Source: Sepiola atlantica (lineage: Eukaryota > Mollusca > Cephalopoda > Sepiida > Sepiolidae). From it: 64,000 nt of DNA. Position numbers and translations under genes: made by a program. The DNA lies in the NCBI GenBank assembly GCA_963556195.1, contig OY744537.1, positions 22,293,876 to 22,357,875 on the forward strand, in the 5' to 3' direction. Below are positions 34,180-43,905 of the stretch, in pieces. How positions within the stretch are numbered: position 1 is the first letter of the stretch; the number at the start of each line of letters is the position of its first letter. The notes below the pieces were generated by a model that worked only from the letters and a program-made list of their open reading frames with translations, was not told the DNA's origin and searched no databases.

Positions 34180-34440
34180 CGTTTTAGATGTAATTGTGTT
34201 CCACTCGTTAGAATTACTGTTATTTACCGGTTTTCACCGTGAATCCTATGAAAAGTAGTTTCCTTTTTATGTTTATCCACTGTAAACGCGCACAGCTAAG
34301 CGGGCAAATAGCAGGAAAAACACCGGTCATTTGTTATATACTCCGACAGACTTCTCGAACATTCCAGAAAAATCCTAACAGCCAATCAGCACTCGAAACG
34401 TCATATAGACGTACTGAATGTTAACTTTCGTTAGCCAATG
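34180..34440 (-). promoter_or_regulatory. Heat-shock promoter of the DNAJB-like gene
   Basis: On the minus strand, a TATATAA box (34334-34340) lies about 155 bp upstream of the ATG, giving an expected start near 34305. Just upstream of it, 34352-34369 reads TTCtcGAAcaTTCcaGAA: four perfect alternating heat-shock-factor units. Two CCAAT boxes in inverted sense (34382-34386 and 34435-34439) and an ACGTCA half-site (34399-34404) follow. The layout is that of a classical inducible heat-shock promoter, so strong HSF control is inferred. Confidence 0.85.
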
Positions 34441-34728
34441 AAAAATCAGTTTAGTTTCTAGAGATAAATTAACAACAAATAGTTAAACAGCTGAATTCTA
34501 ATTATGAGATATATTTAATTTACTTACCTCGGGCTACATAACTAATTTTGTAATTTACAAAATAAATAATTATTTACATTACTTGCACAAATTCATTTGA
34601 AATAAAATATCTAAAAAAAGTACTTGCTTTTTGTTATCACTTTGTACAGTACTATTTTTCTTCCGTCGCACTGGAAGATGAAATAAGTTCAAGTTCAGTT
34701 TCTTTGTTTATATCTTGTTAACTATTGT

Positions 34729-34730
<2 letters not shown>

Positions 34731-34806
<76 letters not shown>
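34731..34806. repeat. (TA)n tract
   Basis: 76 bp of uninterrupted TA, between the proximal promoter and the distal heat-shock-element array. Confidence 0.95.
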
Positions 34807-34809
<3 letters not shown>

Positions 34810-35139
34810 TTTATTTCATTTTTTTTTAATAAAGTCATTGTTAGTTTTACATTTTATAACAGTAACTCACATCGCTAATTATAAACAATCTTTGGACAAA
34901 ACGAAGAAAATACGTTAAAAATGTAAGTAACGTCGTAAACACTGAACAATTGTTCAGTGAACACTCAACAGTATTACAACAAAATTAAAATGTGTTCCTT
35001 ATCTTTTAATGAAAATTAAAATGCATTTATATATGATTTTACATTTAACATGTAATTCTAAACCATTAACACTTAATCGGAGCTTATAAAAATAGCATGT
35101 GCATTACTTCAAGAGAGACAACTAGTTTGTCAAGTAGCT

Positions 35140-35192
35140 TTCTAGAATTTTCTGGAAACTTCTAGAGTTATCTAGAATTTAGCAGAAGTTTC
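35140..35192. promoter_or_regulatory. Distal heat-shock-element array
   Basis: 35140-35167 reads TTCtaGAAttTTCtgGAA then acTTCtaGAg: five perfect HSF units and one with a single change, all at the required 5-bp spacing. Further units follow at 35175-35177 (GAA) and 35185-35192 (GAAgtTTC). It lies about 0.8 kb upstream of the J-protein TATA box. It could act as an enhancer of that gene or serve an unseen gene to the right; no plus-strand gene was found nearby. Confidence 0.7.
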
Positions 35193-35199
35193 TTAGATT

Positions 35200-35498
35200 T
35201 CTTTTAGTTTATATTTTGAGTATTCGGAAGAACTCAAGCAAAAGTTTTACCTAGTAGAATGAAACAATATAAGTTTATGATTCGTTATGGGAAAATTTTA
35301 AAAAATGCGTAAACATAATTTTGTTAGTCTAACATGAATTTTTAAAAAATGCAATTTATTTATAGATAGCACTTTTAAAAACGATTATCAAAATAATAAT
35401 TACACTCTTAATTAGATTAGAATTTAATTAACATTTAAAATTTAAGAAAATATCATTCTTAACCATGTATCGATAGTTTCGTTCAATAGGGTCTGTTG
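35200..35498. other. AT-rich spacer
   Basis: No gene or element recognised. Confidence 0.4.
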
Positions 35499-35629
35499 CA
35501 CTTGTGCATATTAACATCCCTGGCAAATTAATTTAGAAAGCCATTCTTAACATGTCTTCCCTTGCCGCGGACCGAACTCTGCTAAAATTAAAACAATTAA
35601 TTTGCCGGGGATGTTAATATGCACAAGTG
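35499..35629. mobile_element. 131-bp inverted-repeat element (MITE-like)
   Basis: The 35-bp left arm (CACTTGTGCATATTAACATC...) and the 35-bp right arm are perfect inverses except for one base, around a 61-bp centre. The ends resemble those of the 431-bp element at 22098-22528 (CTTGTGCATATYAAC...). No clear target duplication. As RNA it would form a long hairpin. Confidence 0.7.
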
Positions 35630-36329
35630 ACGAATATTTAGCCTATTCCGCTTTGTTTTAACTCACATTTAGGATACAATTGATTAAAATTGGTTTAAAA
35701 TTGTATTTCTTATCCTGCAATAAAATCCTAACATATATATATTTAAAATGTTGATAATAAAACATCAATTTAAAGTTTTAATCACTGGCGGCCATGTTGC
35801 GTTTCGTGTTTTCTTACACAAACAAAATAATAGTACTGTTTAAGTGATCACACATAAAACAGCAAACCTTTTGACACAAAAAATAAACTTTAGACACTTT
35901 GTATACACAAAATGTCATAACTGAATTGAACGAAGTTAAAAGCAAAAACTGGAGAGATTAAAACCAGCTACTTAGCTGGTCTGGTTCAGAAACCAATAGC
36001 CTCTCCCCCTTGAAAAGGGTTTAAAAAAATGATATACAGATATTTACATTTAGATATATATTTATTCAAGCAAATCGCATGTTTCACACGGAGCGCGTCA
36101 TCCAAGAGTGAGGCTAACCGGAAGTAAACAATGGGGGATGGGGACATTTCGCTGCCACTTAAGTGAATGGGGCAAATATCAGCAGTCAAGTTTCGCTCTC
36201 TGCAATTGACACTTTTGAGTTGAGACTGTAATGTTGTGCACCCCCCCCCCTCCCGCCTCGTTTTAAAACTTTAATTTCATTTATTTATGTTGCTATTATT
36301 TAGAGTGTATCATTTGGTCAATTTACTGT
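35630..36329. other. Unassigned stretch
   Basis: AT-rich, with a C-run at 36240-36249. Short open frames only. Confidence 0.4.
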
Positions 36330-36620
36330 TTACATGAGTGTTGTAGATTAGTTGGTGTGATGAGATGCTCGCCGGAGATTGGAGATTGGAGATAGCCATT
36401 TGGTAGTAGCGTTTGTGTCCATCTGGCAGCTGGCTTGAAATGAAGAAAAAAGGTTCACTAAAGTTCGATATAGAAATAACACCAACATCATCTCTACATT
36501 TAAAGCAACTTTATTTAACAGATTCATTAGTAAATTCGTATGAATCAGAATGATACAACTTTGTTGAGTCAACAATGTTGACCAACTTGATTCTGTTGTC
36601 GGCATTCTTGTAGGAGGGAC
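36330..36620 (-). repeat. LTR-like repeat, fragment 1
   Basis: It shares with 39420-39580 GATGCTYG, GGAGATAGCCATTTKGTAGT, CATCTG and a TTTATTTAACAG phrase. The longer relative at 39330-39885 looks like an LTR on the minus strand, and this fragment is probably a decayed piece of the same family. Confidence 0.4.
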
Positions 36621-36699
36621 CACGTAATGGTTGCCAACATCCCTACGTGAAAGTGTAGCAGTCTGAAATAGGACCTATTTCTTATGCGTCCACTGTGGG

Positions 36700-37345
36700 C
36701 AAGTTGGTCTTAAACTAACCAATCGGTTCACAGGGCGTATTGATTTCAGCTAGTCCCTTGCGGACTATTTGCACCCCTGTTGAACGGTGGAAGGATCGTC
36801 AGAGAGACCCTGGCCGTCAACCTAGAAGGAACTCTTTTTCACCTCTCTCATGCTCCTCATCCACTGGATTTCCGAGAACCGCTCCCCGGGCAGTAAAAGA
36901 ACTTTGTTTCCTTCCACCGGACACCAGTCCTACCTTTTTCTATGCTATACCTCAACGGTATAGGATACTCAATAAAGATGTGTTTAATGTTAAAAGAAGC
37001 GTTGAGTTTTTTCCTCGTATGACTACCGTCTACCGTGCTTATACTTATAGTGAGGCTACGACTACTAGCCTTAGCTATTATAACTTTGTTGCTGTCGGGC
37101 TGAGGTATGGTCCTATTCAGTCTCAGGAAGTCCATCCTCCCAGGCCTTACCTTATAGTGAGACTACGACTACTAGCCTTAGCTATATAATCACGTTGATA
37201 CACCGGTTCCCGTCAGATCGCCGAAGTTAAGCGACGTTCAGCCTCGTCAGTACCAAATTGGTGACCATTTGAGAATGGCAGGCGCTGTATGAGGGAGGAC
37301 GGTGAAACTTATAGTGAGGCTACGGCTACTAGCCTTAGCTATAAA
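36700..37345. repeat. Repeat mosaic with a 35-bp module present three times
   Basis: The 35-bp module CTTATAGTGAGGCTACGACT-ACTAGCCTTAGCTAT occurs at 37044-37078, 37151-37185 and 37308-37342 with one or two changes. Copies 2 and 3 exactly bracket the 5S-like segment. A 149-codon open frame runs through the left part but has no recognised motif. Confidence 0.65.
37187..37290 (+). repeat. 5S rRNA-derived segment
   Basis: It reads ATCACGTTGATACACCGGTT, CCCGTCAGATCGCCGAAGTT, AAGCGACGTTC...GTCAGTACC, and ends GGTGACCATTTGAGAATGGC-AGGCGCTGTAT. This follows animal 5S rRNA closely over nearly its full length, with changes and a small loss around the middle. The first about 10 nucleotides are absent and changes lie in the promoter region, so it is a pseudogene or a 5S-derived SINE module rather than a working 5S gene. 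Confidence 0.7.
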
Positions 37346-37445
37346 AGTGGTATTATGGAATCGAACATCGACTGGATTCGAACTTGGTACACCCAGGTTG
37401 TCAGTCCGCGCCGTTATCCACGTAACCACCGTCACCGCATAACGG
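37346..37445 (-). repeat. tRNA-like SINE head, minus strand
   Basis: On the minus strand: GCGGTGACGGTGGTTACGTG-GATAACGGCGCGGACTGA, later AAGTTCGAATCCAG. The B box GTTCGAATCC is perfect and the A box is nearly so (TGGTTACGTGG). The first part matches the head at 48611-48665 (GGTGGTTAAGTGGATAACG). Cloverleaf folding is not convincing, so it is a SINE head and not a tRNA gene. Confidence 0.55.
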
Positions 37446-39005
37446 ATTCATTAACACAAGAATGTAAGGCAAGTTTGTTTGGCAAGCAGCTATAGTGATG
37501 TTTTTTAAATATGCAACACGTTTCGATCGATACGCCCTTTTTCTCGGTTAACAATGTAATAAGTAAATTAAAAAAAAAAACAAGTTAGCTTGTATATTAA
37601 TGAATAAATTTTTTAAATCAAAAATGACGATAAAAAGGTTGACATATTTGTTCATATGTAATATAAAAATAAAAATGTTAATAAAATACTCACAGTTCAC
37701 ACCTTTACAATATATTTTTTTCAGATCTTGAAATTGTCTTGTGTATTTTTTTAAAGTTCGCTCATAAATGTTTTCATTGGCAGATGATAAAATTTCATTG
37801 GAAAAAGTTCTTTCTTTTTCGTTCGTTCAAAATCATTCAAGGCAGACGACAAAATTTAATTGAAAAAAATCTCAACCAAAGTTACTTGGAGTCTTTAGCA
37901 AATATCTGGTTTCTGCCTTTCTTTTTTTTTTCTTCGAGAAATAATTTTTCAAATATCACTTGTGACTCTGCAAAGGAAATATTTATCAATTTCCTAACCT
38001 AATTAATATCAATATCAATATTTTAAATAAATAATTGCTCCTCCTTTTCCTTTGAATATTAAAATGTGATTTCTGGGCTGCAAACTTTAAATGTTAAATG
38101 AACATACAATGACTTCACTTTTTTTTATTTAACCTTTCGGATAAACAAACATTAAATTCAATGAATCTTTTACATAATTAGTCGTTTTGACTAAATCGAA
38201 AATATTCTGGATTCTTCTCTGATATTTTCAATAAATTTTGGTTAATATTCGGTGTCAATTTTCCAAATATAACCTAACATTGAAACACTGACATTTGTCA
38301 TAATTCTTCTTCACACAACAATAGTTAATTTTTGGGATTTCCAAATATAACTTTGAACAATGACTTTCCAGTCATACATTTTTTAGATTCTTGAAACTTT
38401 TCCAAGAAAATAAATTTAAATTGTCATCAACTACACAGAAGAATGTCTGCTGCCCTAATTGACACAATCGATAAATAGATTCACATTGAAAACATTAATA
38501 GATTAACGTCTTAAATCTATTACACTATATTTAAAAATTATATTTAAAATTATTTTCAACATCATAATATCGAGTTAACATGGAAAGGGATAAATTAGTA
38601 AAATAATTTAACATGGAAACAATTTTCCTGGAAAAAGAAAATTATATCCACGGAGAAAAAATCAGTTGTTGACACTTCAACCGCCGATTTTCATCTAAAG
38701 AAATCAAATAATCTTTGAGATTTTGTCGTCTGCCTAATTGTTTACGTTTTTTCCAATTGTCACGTGACTCAAATAAACCAATAAAATGATGATCTGAAGG
38801 CTACCACTTGAAACTGGATAAAAAAAATCATCTGCTTAGAATATTTTATGCGCGGTTCAGTAAAAGATTGGAATCTTACAAACTTTTATTTTCACTGATC
38901 ATTTTAATTCAAAGTGAAATATGGCTATTTAAAAAAATAAATCCTAAAAATAGAAAGAGAATTGAGTTCCCGAGTTTCATCTCCTCCTGCCATGTCAGAA
39001 AAGTT
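37446..39005. other. AT-rich non-coding stretch
   Basis: Only short open frames, with frequent A/T runs. No RNA gene, LINE motif or element end recognised. Confidence 0.45.
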
Positions 39006-39245
39006 TTTAGCGTCAGGTTTCCATGGCGTCTGTCCAGGAACTGTTTGTATTTTAGCACCAAACTAACACTCGACAGAAATGAGGGAAAAGGTGAGCATGC
39101 GTAGAAGTGTTCGAATTGCTCAATGTATTTCTACATAAGTTTTAACGTGCTTGTTTTGGCCAACCGAACCACAAACTAATCACTACGCAAAATACAAAAG
39201 AAAGTAGATCTCAGTCATGTAACCGCCACAGTGTTATTCTATAAT
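39006..39245 (-). repeat. LTR-like repeat, fragment 2
   Basis: On the minus strand it begins TGTGGCGGTTACATGACTGA and runs through GTAGTGATTAGTTTGTGGTT and GCATGCTCACC, in the same order as 39885 downward (TGTAGTAGTTACATGATTGA...) and 43900 downward. Three diverged copies of one long-terminal-repeat-like unit are inferred. Confidence 0.45.
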
Positions 39246-39329
39246 TTTATAGAATCACTCCCGTATCCGATTGCAGGTATTTTATAGAATTGTAGAAAAG
39301 AGACATTTGGTCAGAAGTTAATTTAATGA

Positions 39330-39885
39330 CAAAGTTTATTCTATTCTAACATAATTTATCAACTTTATTTCATGTCTTATTCAACAAGCAAAAGAAAAAA
39401 GTTAAGAAAGAAGATGTAGAGGTGGGGGGAGGAGGATAAGATGCTTGTTGGAGATAGCCATTTTGTAGTAGTGTCGCTGCATCTGTATTCATCTGACTGG
39501 GCTTGTAAAAAGACAAACATCTTCTTTGCAATTTATTTAACAGTTTCATCAACACAGGAACACAAGAATATAAGACAGATTGGTTCGGACGGCATGTATT
39601 AGAGAAAAGGAACTGAGTTCAAGTCTTTAGTCTTGCTTCTTGCCAAAGTCAACACTAGCAGCGAGCCAGGAAACATACATCTTTTTACATTGGTTTCTCG
39701 ACTGAAACTGTTCATATTCGGAAATGCAGAAAGGCATGCATGCGTACAAGTATTCTAATCGCCTGATGTATTACTACGCAAGTTTGAACATGCCTGACCG
39801 AACCCCGTACCAATCACTACATGGATGATTGCATGTTAGTGCAAAATAAAATAGATATCAATCATGTAACTACTACATTACCCCC
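39330..39885 (-). repeat. Candidate LTR, minus strand
   Basis: On the minus strand the unit starts TGTAGTAGTTACATGATTGA at 39885. Immediately upstream is a purine-rich AAGCAGGGGG-TAA that could be a polypurine tract, as expected before a 3' LTR. The unit continues to about 39330. Related pieces are at 36330-36620, 39006-39245 and 43540-43905. No protein-coding interior was recognised at 39.9-40.7 kb. Confidence 0.4.
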
Positions 39886-39899
39886 TGCTTAGACTTTTA

Positions 39900-40715
39900 G
39901 CCAATAAAGATAAGCTATTCTTTATTAGTAGTAGCAGCACATGAAAATAAATTTAAACAATTTGCCACAAGAAAGTAAATAAATGTTCATTTCAGTCTGA
40001 AAGGATTTTTTTGCTGAAAAGAGAAAAATGTCTGAGTAGTTTTGGCTGGCTGGGCAAGATCCATGTAAGTTGATGTGGATGTGGTTAAATCGTGCATCAG
40101 GAGTACTGAAGGTTCCGAGTGGGGCTCGTATATGTCTGTGCACTGTAAATTTCTGGCAGGATAAACAGGAAAAGGTCCCGGTAATGATTTTATCTCTCAT
40201 ATTCGGTCAGAAGAATCTTGCAAAAATAAGTTTCACAGAAATTACGAGGTGATCCAGTCTGTGCTAGGAATAAAAGACAGTTTTGCGATGAGCTTCAGGA
40301 ATGAAGAGGCGATGTGAATTCAAAGAGGTCTTGCACAAAATTTATTCACCCGCTGTAGGGATGAGAATGCACTGAAATTTGAAATTCGTAAATTCTGGAT
40401 CTGACGGATTTAAAGAATCCAAAGATGGCTGGTCCAAAGACATTTGACGAAGGTTGATGTCCTCAGGCCAAGAAATACATTTCGCAGTGTTTATCCTGAC
40501 ATGGCAAAGCTGCAAACAACCCAAAAGAAGATAGAGATGTATCAAGATATTGACAGTTTAGTATGCAAATCTACCAGTTCACGTCTACGCATAGGGTAGG
40601 GGATGGTAGAGTGGGATAGGGATATTTGCGATAATGAAGATCCATGTGAAGTGTCTGTGTAGTTGCAAGTCCAACGATCAAGCAACTTGACTAAACGTGG
40701 TTTACAGCTTGAGGT
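39900..40715. other. Unassigned stretch beside the candidate LTR
   Basis: Short open frames on both strands without recognised motifs. It could be the remnant of an LTR element interior, but nothing proves it. Confidence 0.35.
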
Positions 40716-40719
40716 TAGA

Positions 40720-40970
40720 GTCAATAGTGCATGTGGGTATGCACTGTTGCACCTGAGGAGTACAGGTAAGGCTGTACTGTTGTGCATGAGGAGTGCAGGT
40801 CGGTCTGTACTGTTGCACCTGAAGAGTACAGGTCAGACTGTATTGTTGCACCTGAGGAGTACAGGTATGGCTGTACTGTTGCGCATGAGGAGTGCATGTG
40901 GGTATGCACTGTTGCAAGTGTGGAGTACAGGTAAGGCTGTACTGTTGCGCATGAGGAGTATATGTAAGTT
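40720..40970. repeat. 33-bp hairpin minisatellite, block 1
   Basis: Unit about CTGTACTGTTGCACCTGAGG-AGTACAGGTCGGT, 33 bp, seven to eight diverged copies. Each unit has CTGTACT near its start and AGTACAG after GAGG, a 7-bp stem around a 13-base loop. Since 33 is a multiple of three, both strands keep an open 11-residue repeat (RSTGQTVLLHL / YSSGATVQTDL types). Confidence 0.85.
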
Positions 40971-41242
40971 TTATAACCTCGTAATTCAGGTTAATTATAA
41001 ATAATAACTTGTAAATAAATGGATGAACTATCAAGAGAAACGTTCAAAAGATTTATTAAAACTGAACACAGAATGAATTAATGAGTATATTTGCTGCTGG
41101 ACGCGATTGACATATTCACAGACTGACGTCGTGATCGTTATTTACTTTCTCTCTGGGCAGACGAAAATTTCAAGGGTTATAACTCTTAACTCCCGAAATG
41201 ATTCAAGGGAGGTAATTCCGTTTTCGTTAGTTGTCCTAACAG

Positions 41243-41492
41243 TAAGTCTGCACTGTTACACCTGAGGAATACAGATCAGACTGTACTGTTGCGCGTGAGG
41301 AGTACAGGTCGGTCTGTACTGTTGCGCCTGAGGAGTACAGGTCGGTCTGTACTGTTGCGCATGAGGAGTATATGTAAGTCTGTACTGTTACACCTGAGGA
41401 GTACAGGTCAGACTGTACTGTTGCGCATGAGGAGTATAGGTCGGTCTGTACTGTTGCACCTGAGGAGTACAGGTCAAACTGTACTGTTGCAC
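41243..41492. repeat. 33-bp hairpin minisatellite, block 2
   Basis: The same 33-bp unit as at 40720-40970, again about seven to eight copies with variants GCACCT, GCGCCT and GCGCAT in the loop. The two blocks are separated by about 270 bp of unrelated sequence. Confidence 0.85.
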
Positions 41493-41499
41493 ATGGCAC

Positions 41500-41900
41500 C
41501 AAAATTTCTATCTCCAGTAAGTTGCTTAATAGCCTTCAACACGTTTGTGTATATTGAGTCTGTTTAACTCAGCAGTGAAAGGAAGGTTAGCCACAGTATG
41601 GGAAATCACCATTGTAAAAGAGTTCCCCGTAAGACAGAAAAAGGGAAGAAATATGAAAGTTTCCGAATGGAAAAAATTCTATAATAAAAAATGCCTAATC
41701 TTTCATGTGATAAAATTATGAAAATTAATATCGAAGACCAGAAATTTTATGATAAAAATATGTCCAAACTTTCATACGACAAAATTCCCGATTGGGGCAA
41801 GCACGAAAATTTTTTTTTGTTAATGCATAACTTATATAACTTGTTCAGAAGTTATAATAACAAAATAACCAGAGTGTAAGGTCTTTAAAAGAAGATGGTT
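41500..41900. other. Unassigned stretch
   Basis: No recognised feature, only short open frames. Confidence 0.4.
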
Positions 41901-41904
41901 TTAT

Positions 41905-42220
41905 TTACTCCTCCCCAGGAGTTAGGCACAAGGCCAGTTTTATCTTACTCCCACAAGTAAGATGTGACCCAAGATCGGGTCGAGAAAGTGGGGTTTGAAA
42001 AGCCAGCGCCCAAGAAAGTGAGCACTCTGGCCATTTAAAAATTGCCTGGGCAGCCCCGTCGGCATTCCCCGGTAGGGGCGCCTCAGACAGTAAGCAATAA
42101 ACTTACTCCTCCCCAAAGAGGGGAGGCAAAGCCTGGGAGGGTGGACCTCCTAGAACTGCACAGGACAGGCGTGCAGTATCCATCGGAACAGATACTACAC
42201 TTTGATCTTAGCCAAAAGGC
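41905..42220 (-). mobile_element. U2 snRNA-headed SINE, copy 3 (long subfamily)
   Basis: On the minus strand it starts GCCTTTTGGCTAAGATCAAA-GTGTAGTATCTGTTCCGATG, keeps the GGAGGTCCACCCTCCCAGGC hairpin and ends GCCTTGTGCCTAACTCCTGG-GGAGGAGTAAAT. It carries the 36-bp segment CTGGCCAGAGTGCTCACTTT... missing from copies 1, 2 and 4, but has lost the CCATAGACTGG...CCGGTCTATGG stem. Confidence 0.85.
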
Positions 42221-42328
42221 GGTTTAGCACAACGTAATATATCTTGTACAAAACAATAGCACTACCGGTAATTCAATAGGATTAACATAGTACACTCGAA
42301 TACAGTCGAATACACATACTACTATTTG

Positions 42329-42374
<46 letters not shown>

Positions 42375-43535
42375 TACAGACTAGTTCACTTATTAGTGAC
42401 TGAGGGGAGTCCGGTATCCCATCACAACAATAACGATGCTTAAAAAGATCAAATGACGAAAAGAAAGACTAACTTAATCTGTGAAGTTATTTAATCTCAT
42501 ACTGGGTGGGGGGGGGGGGATAGAAAGAGAATTATCTCAACATGGACGCTTCATCTTATCAGAAACTATTTTGGCACAATTTTTCTTTTGGCCAGGTAAA
42601 ATCACAAGCCGCCATCTTGGTTTTGACGCACATGGGTGTCACCGGCGAGAGCTGGGATTGAACTGCCGCTCATATTTGCTAGAAGCAGATGTAATCCCAA
42701 TAAGCAGCCGTCAAAAATATGCAAAAAAAAACAAAAAAACAGATGAGGAGTTTATTAAGAGAAGGAAAACTATAAATGTAAATCAAAGAGAGAGCGCGAG
42801 GTGACATTAATAAAAATGGTGCGGACATTTTTTATTTGAAAGAAGTAATTTTAGATTTAACACTGGACGTAAAGTAGGCTAAACTTTATTCTATCAATCC
42901 TCAATTACTTCCTTTTTTATTATATCTAAATACCTCCCCTATTTTATATATTTTGCGGGTACATATCTAAGGATAAAATTCTCCAATAAAACATGCTATG
43001 CAGAGAAAACCATGCCAGCAAAAACCAAGAAAATATATCTACTTATGTACGATGATGTGTAATATCTTCTCATATTTCATATTAGACTGGGTTAATGATC
43101 AGGAGAGCTGGAGAAATGTACTTCAGCTATAAATTTATAACATCAGGGTTTCCAATTTGTTGACGTGTATTTATTGAACATTGTGGGTACCAGTTTGTTG
43201 GGATCAGAAGTTAGCATGTTCAAATCGTGGTCATCAATTTGTGGAAGTTAGGAAATGAGAAGCTGGTAAGAAATTCTATTCGAATGGAGGGCAGAGCTGT
43301 AAAAACTGGCATACATAACCCTCATTTCTGCCCTCATGGGGAGGCAAGTAAATAGTGACACAAAAACATGTTTTAAAAGAAAACATGCTAATATTTTATT
43401 TGTTTTATTTATGGACCCTCTGCCTTAAAATAAATATTAACATGTTAAAAGAAAAAAAAATTCCGAAATATACTGCATTTATTTAAAAAAAAAAAAAAGG
43501 TTTATTTACAAGTTCTTTTGTAAATAGCAACCACG
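42221..43535. other. Unassigned stretch with (TA)n and poly-G
   Basis: Contains (TA)n at about 42328-42372 and a G-run at 42505-42518. The phrase CTCATGGGGAGGCAAGTAAATAG (43331-43353) also occurs, in either sense, near 8260-8278, 30808-30825, 57948-57965 and 59066-59083, so a short repeat with this phrase is widespread. No gene. Confidence 0.45.
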
Positions 43536-43539
43536 TGTA

Positions 43540-43905
43540 TTGCGAGGTCAACCGGAAGACGCAGGTGCTTCCAAAAGATGTCCCGCTTGTTGTGTTACTG
43601 AACTGGGGTCCTTATTATTGTCTTGCTCCCAGGTTTTTAGCCATGACGAGAGGCGAGCAAGGAAACATACATCTGTTTATGTTGGCATCTCGACTGGAAC
43701 TGTTCACATTAGGCACGAAAGCAGGCTTGGGTGGAAATTCAAAAAGGTGCACATACGCACAAGTGTTCTAATCACTATGTATTACTATGCGAGTTTGAAC
43801 ATGTCTGTTTTATCCGACCAAACCACATACAAATCACTACACGGGTGATTACATGTTGGTGCAAAAAAAAAAAAAAGATCTTAATCATGTAGCAGCTAAG
43901 TTATT
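43540..43905 (-). repeat. LTR-like repeat, fragment 3
   Basis: Shares ordered phrases with 39600-39885: GAAACATACATCTKTTTA, TCTCGACTGRAACTGTTCA, GTGATTRCATGTT and AATCATGTA. A decayed copy of the same family, ending in an A-run instead of the GTAACTACTACA end. Confidence 0.45.

Noticed and set aside
36740..37189. Plus-strand ORF of 149 codons
   Set aside because: It runs across the repeat mosaic including two copies of the 35-bp module; no protein motif.
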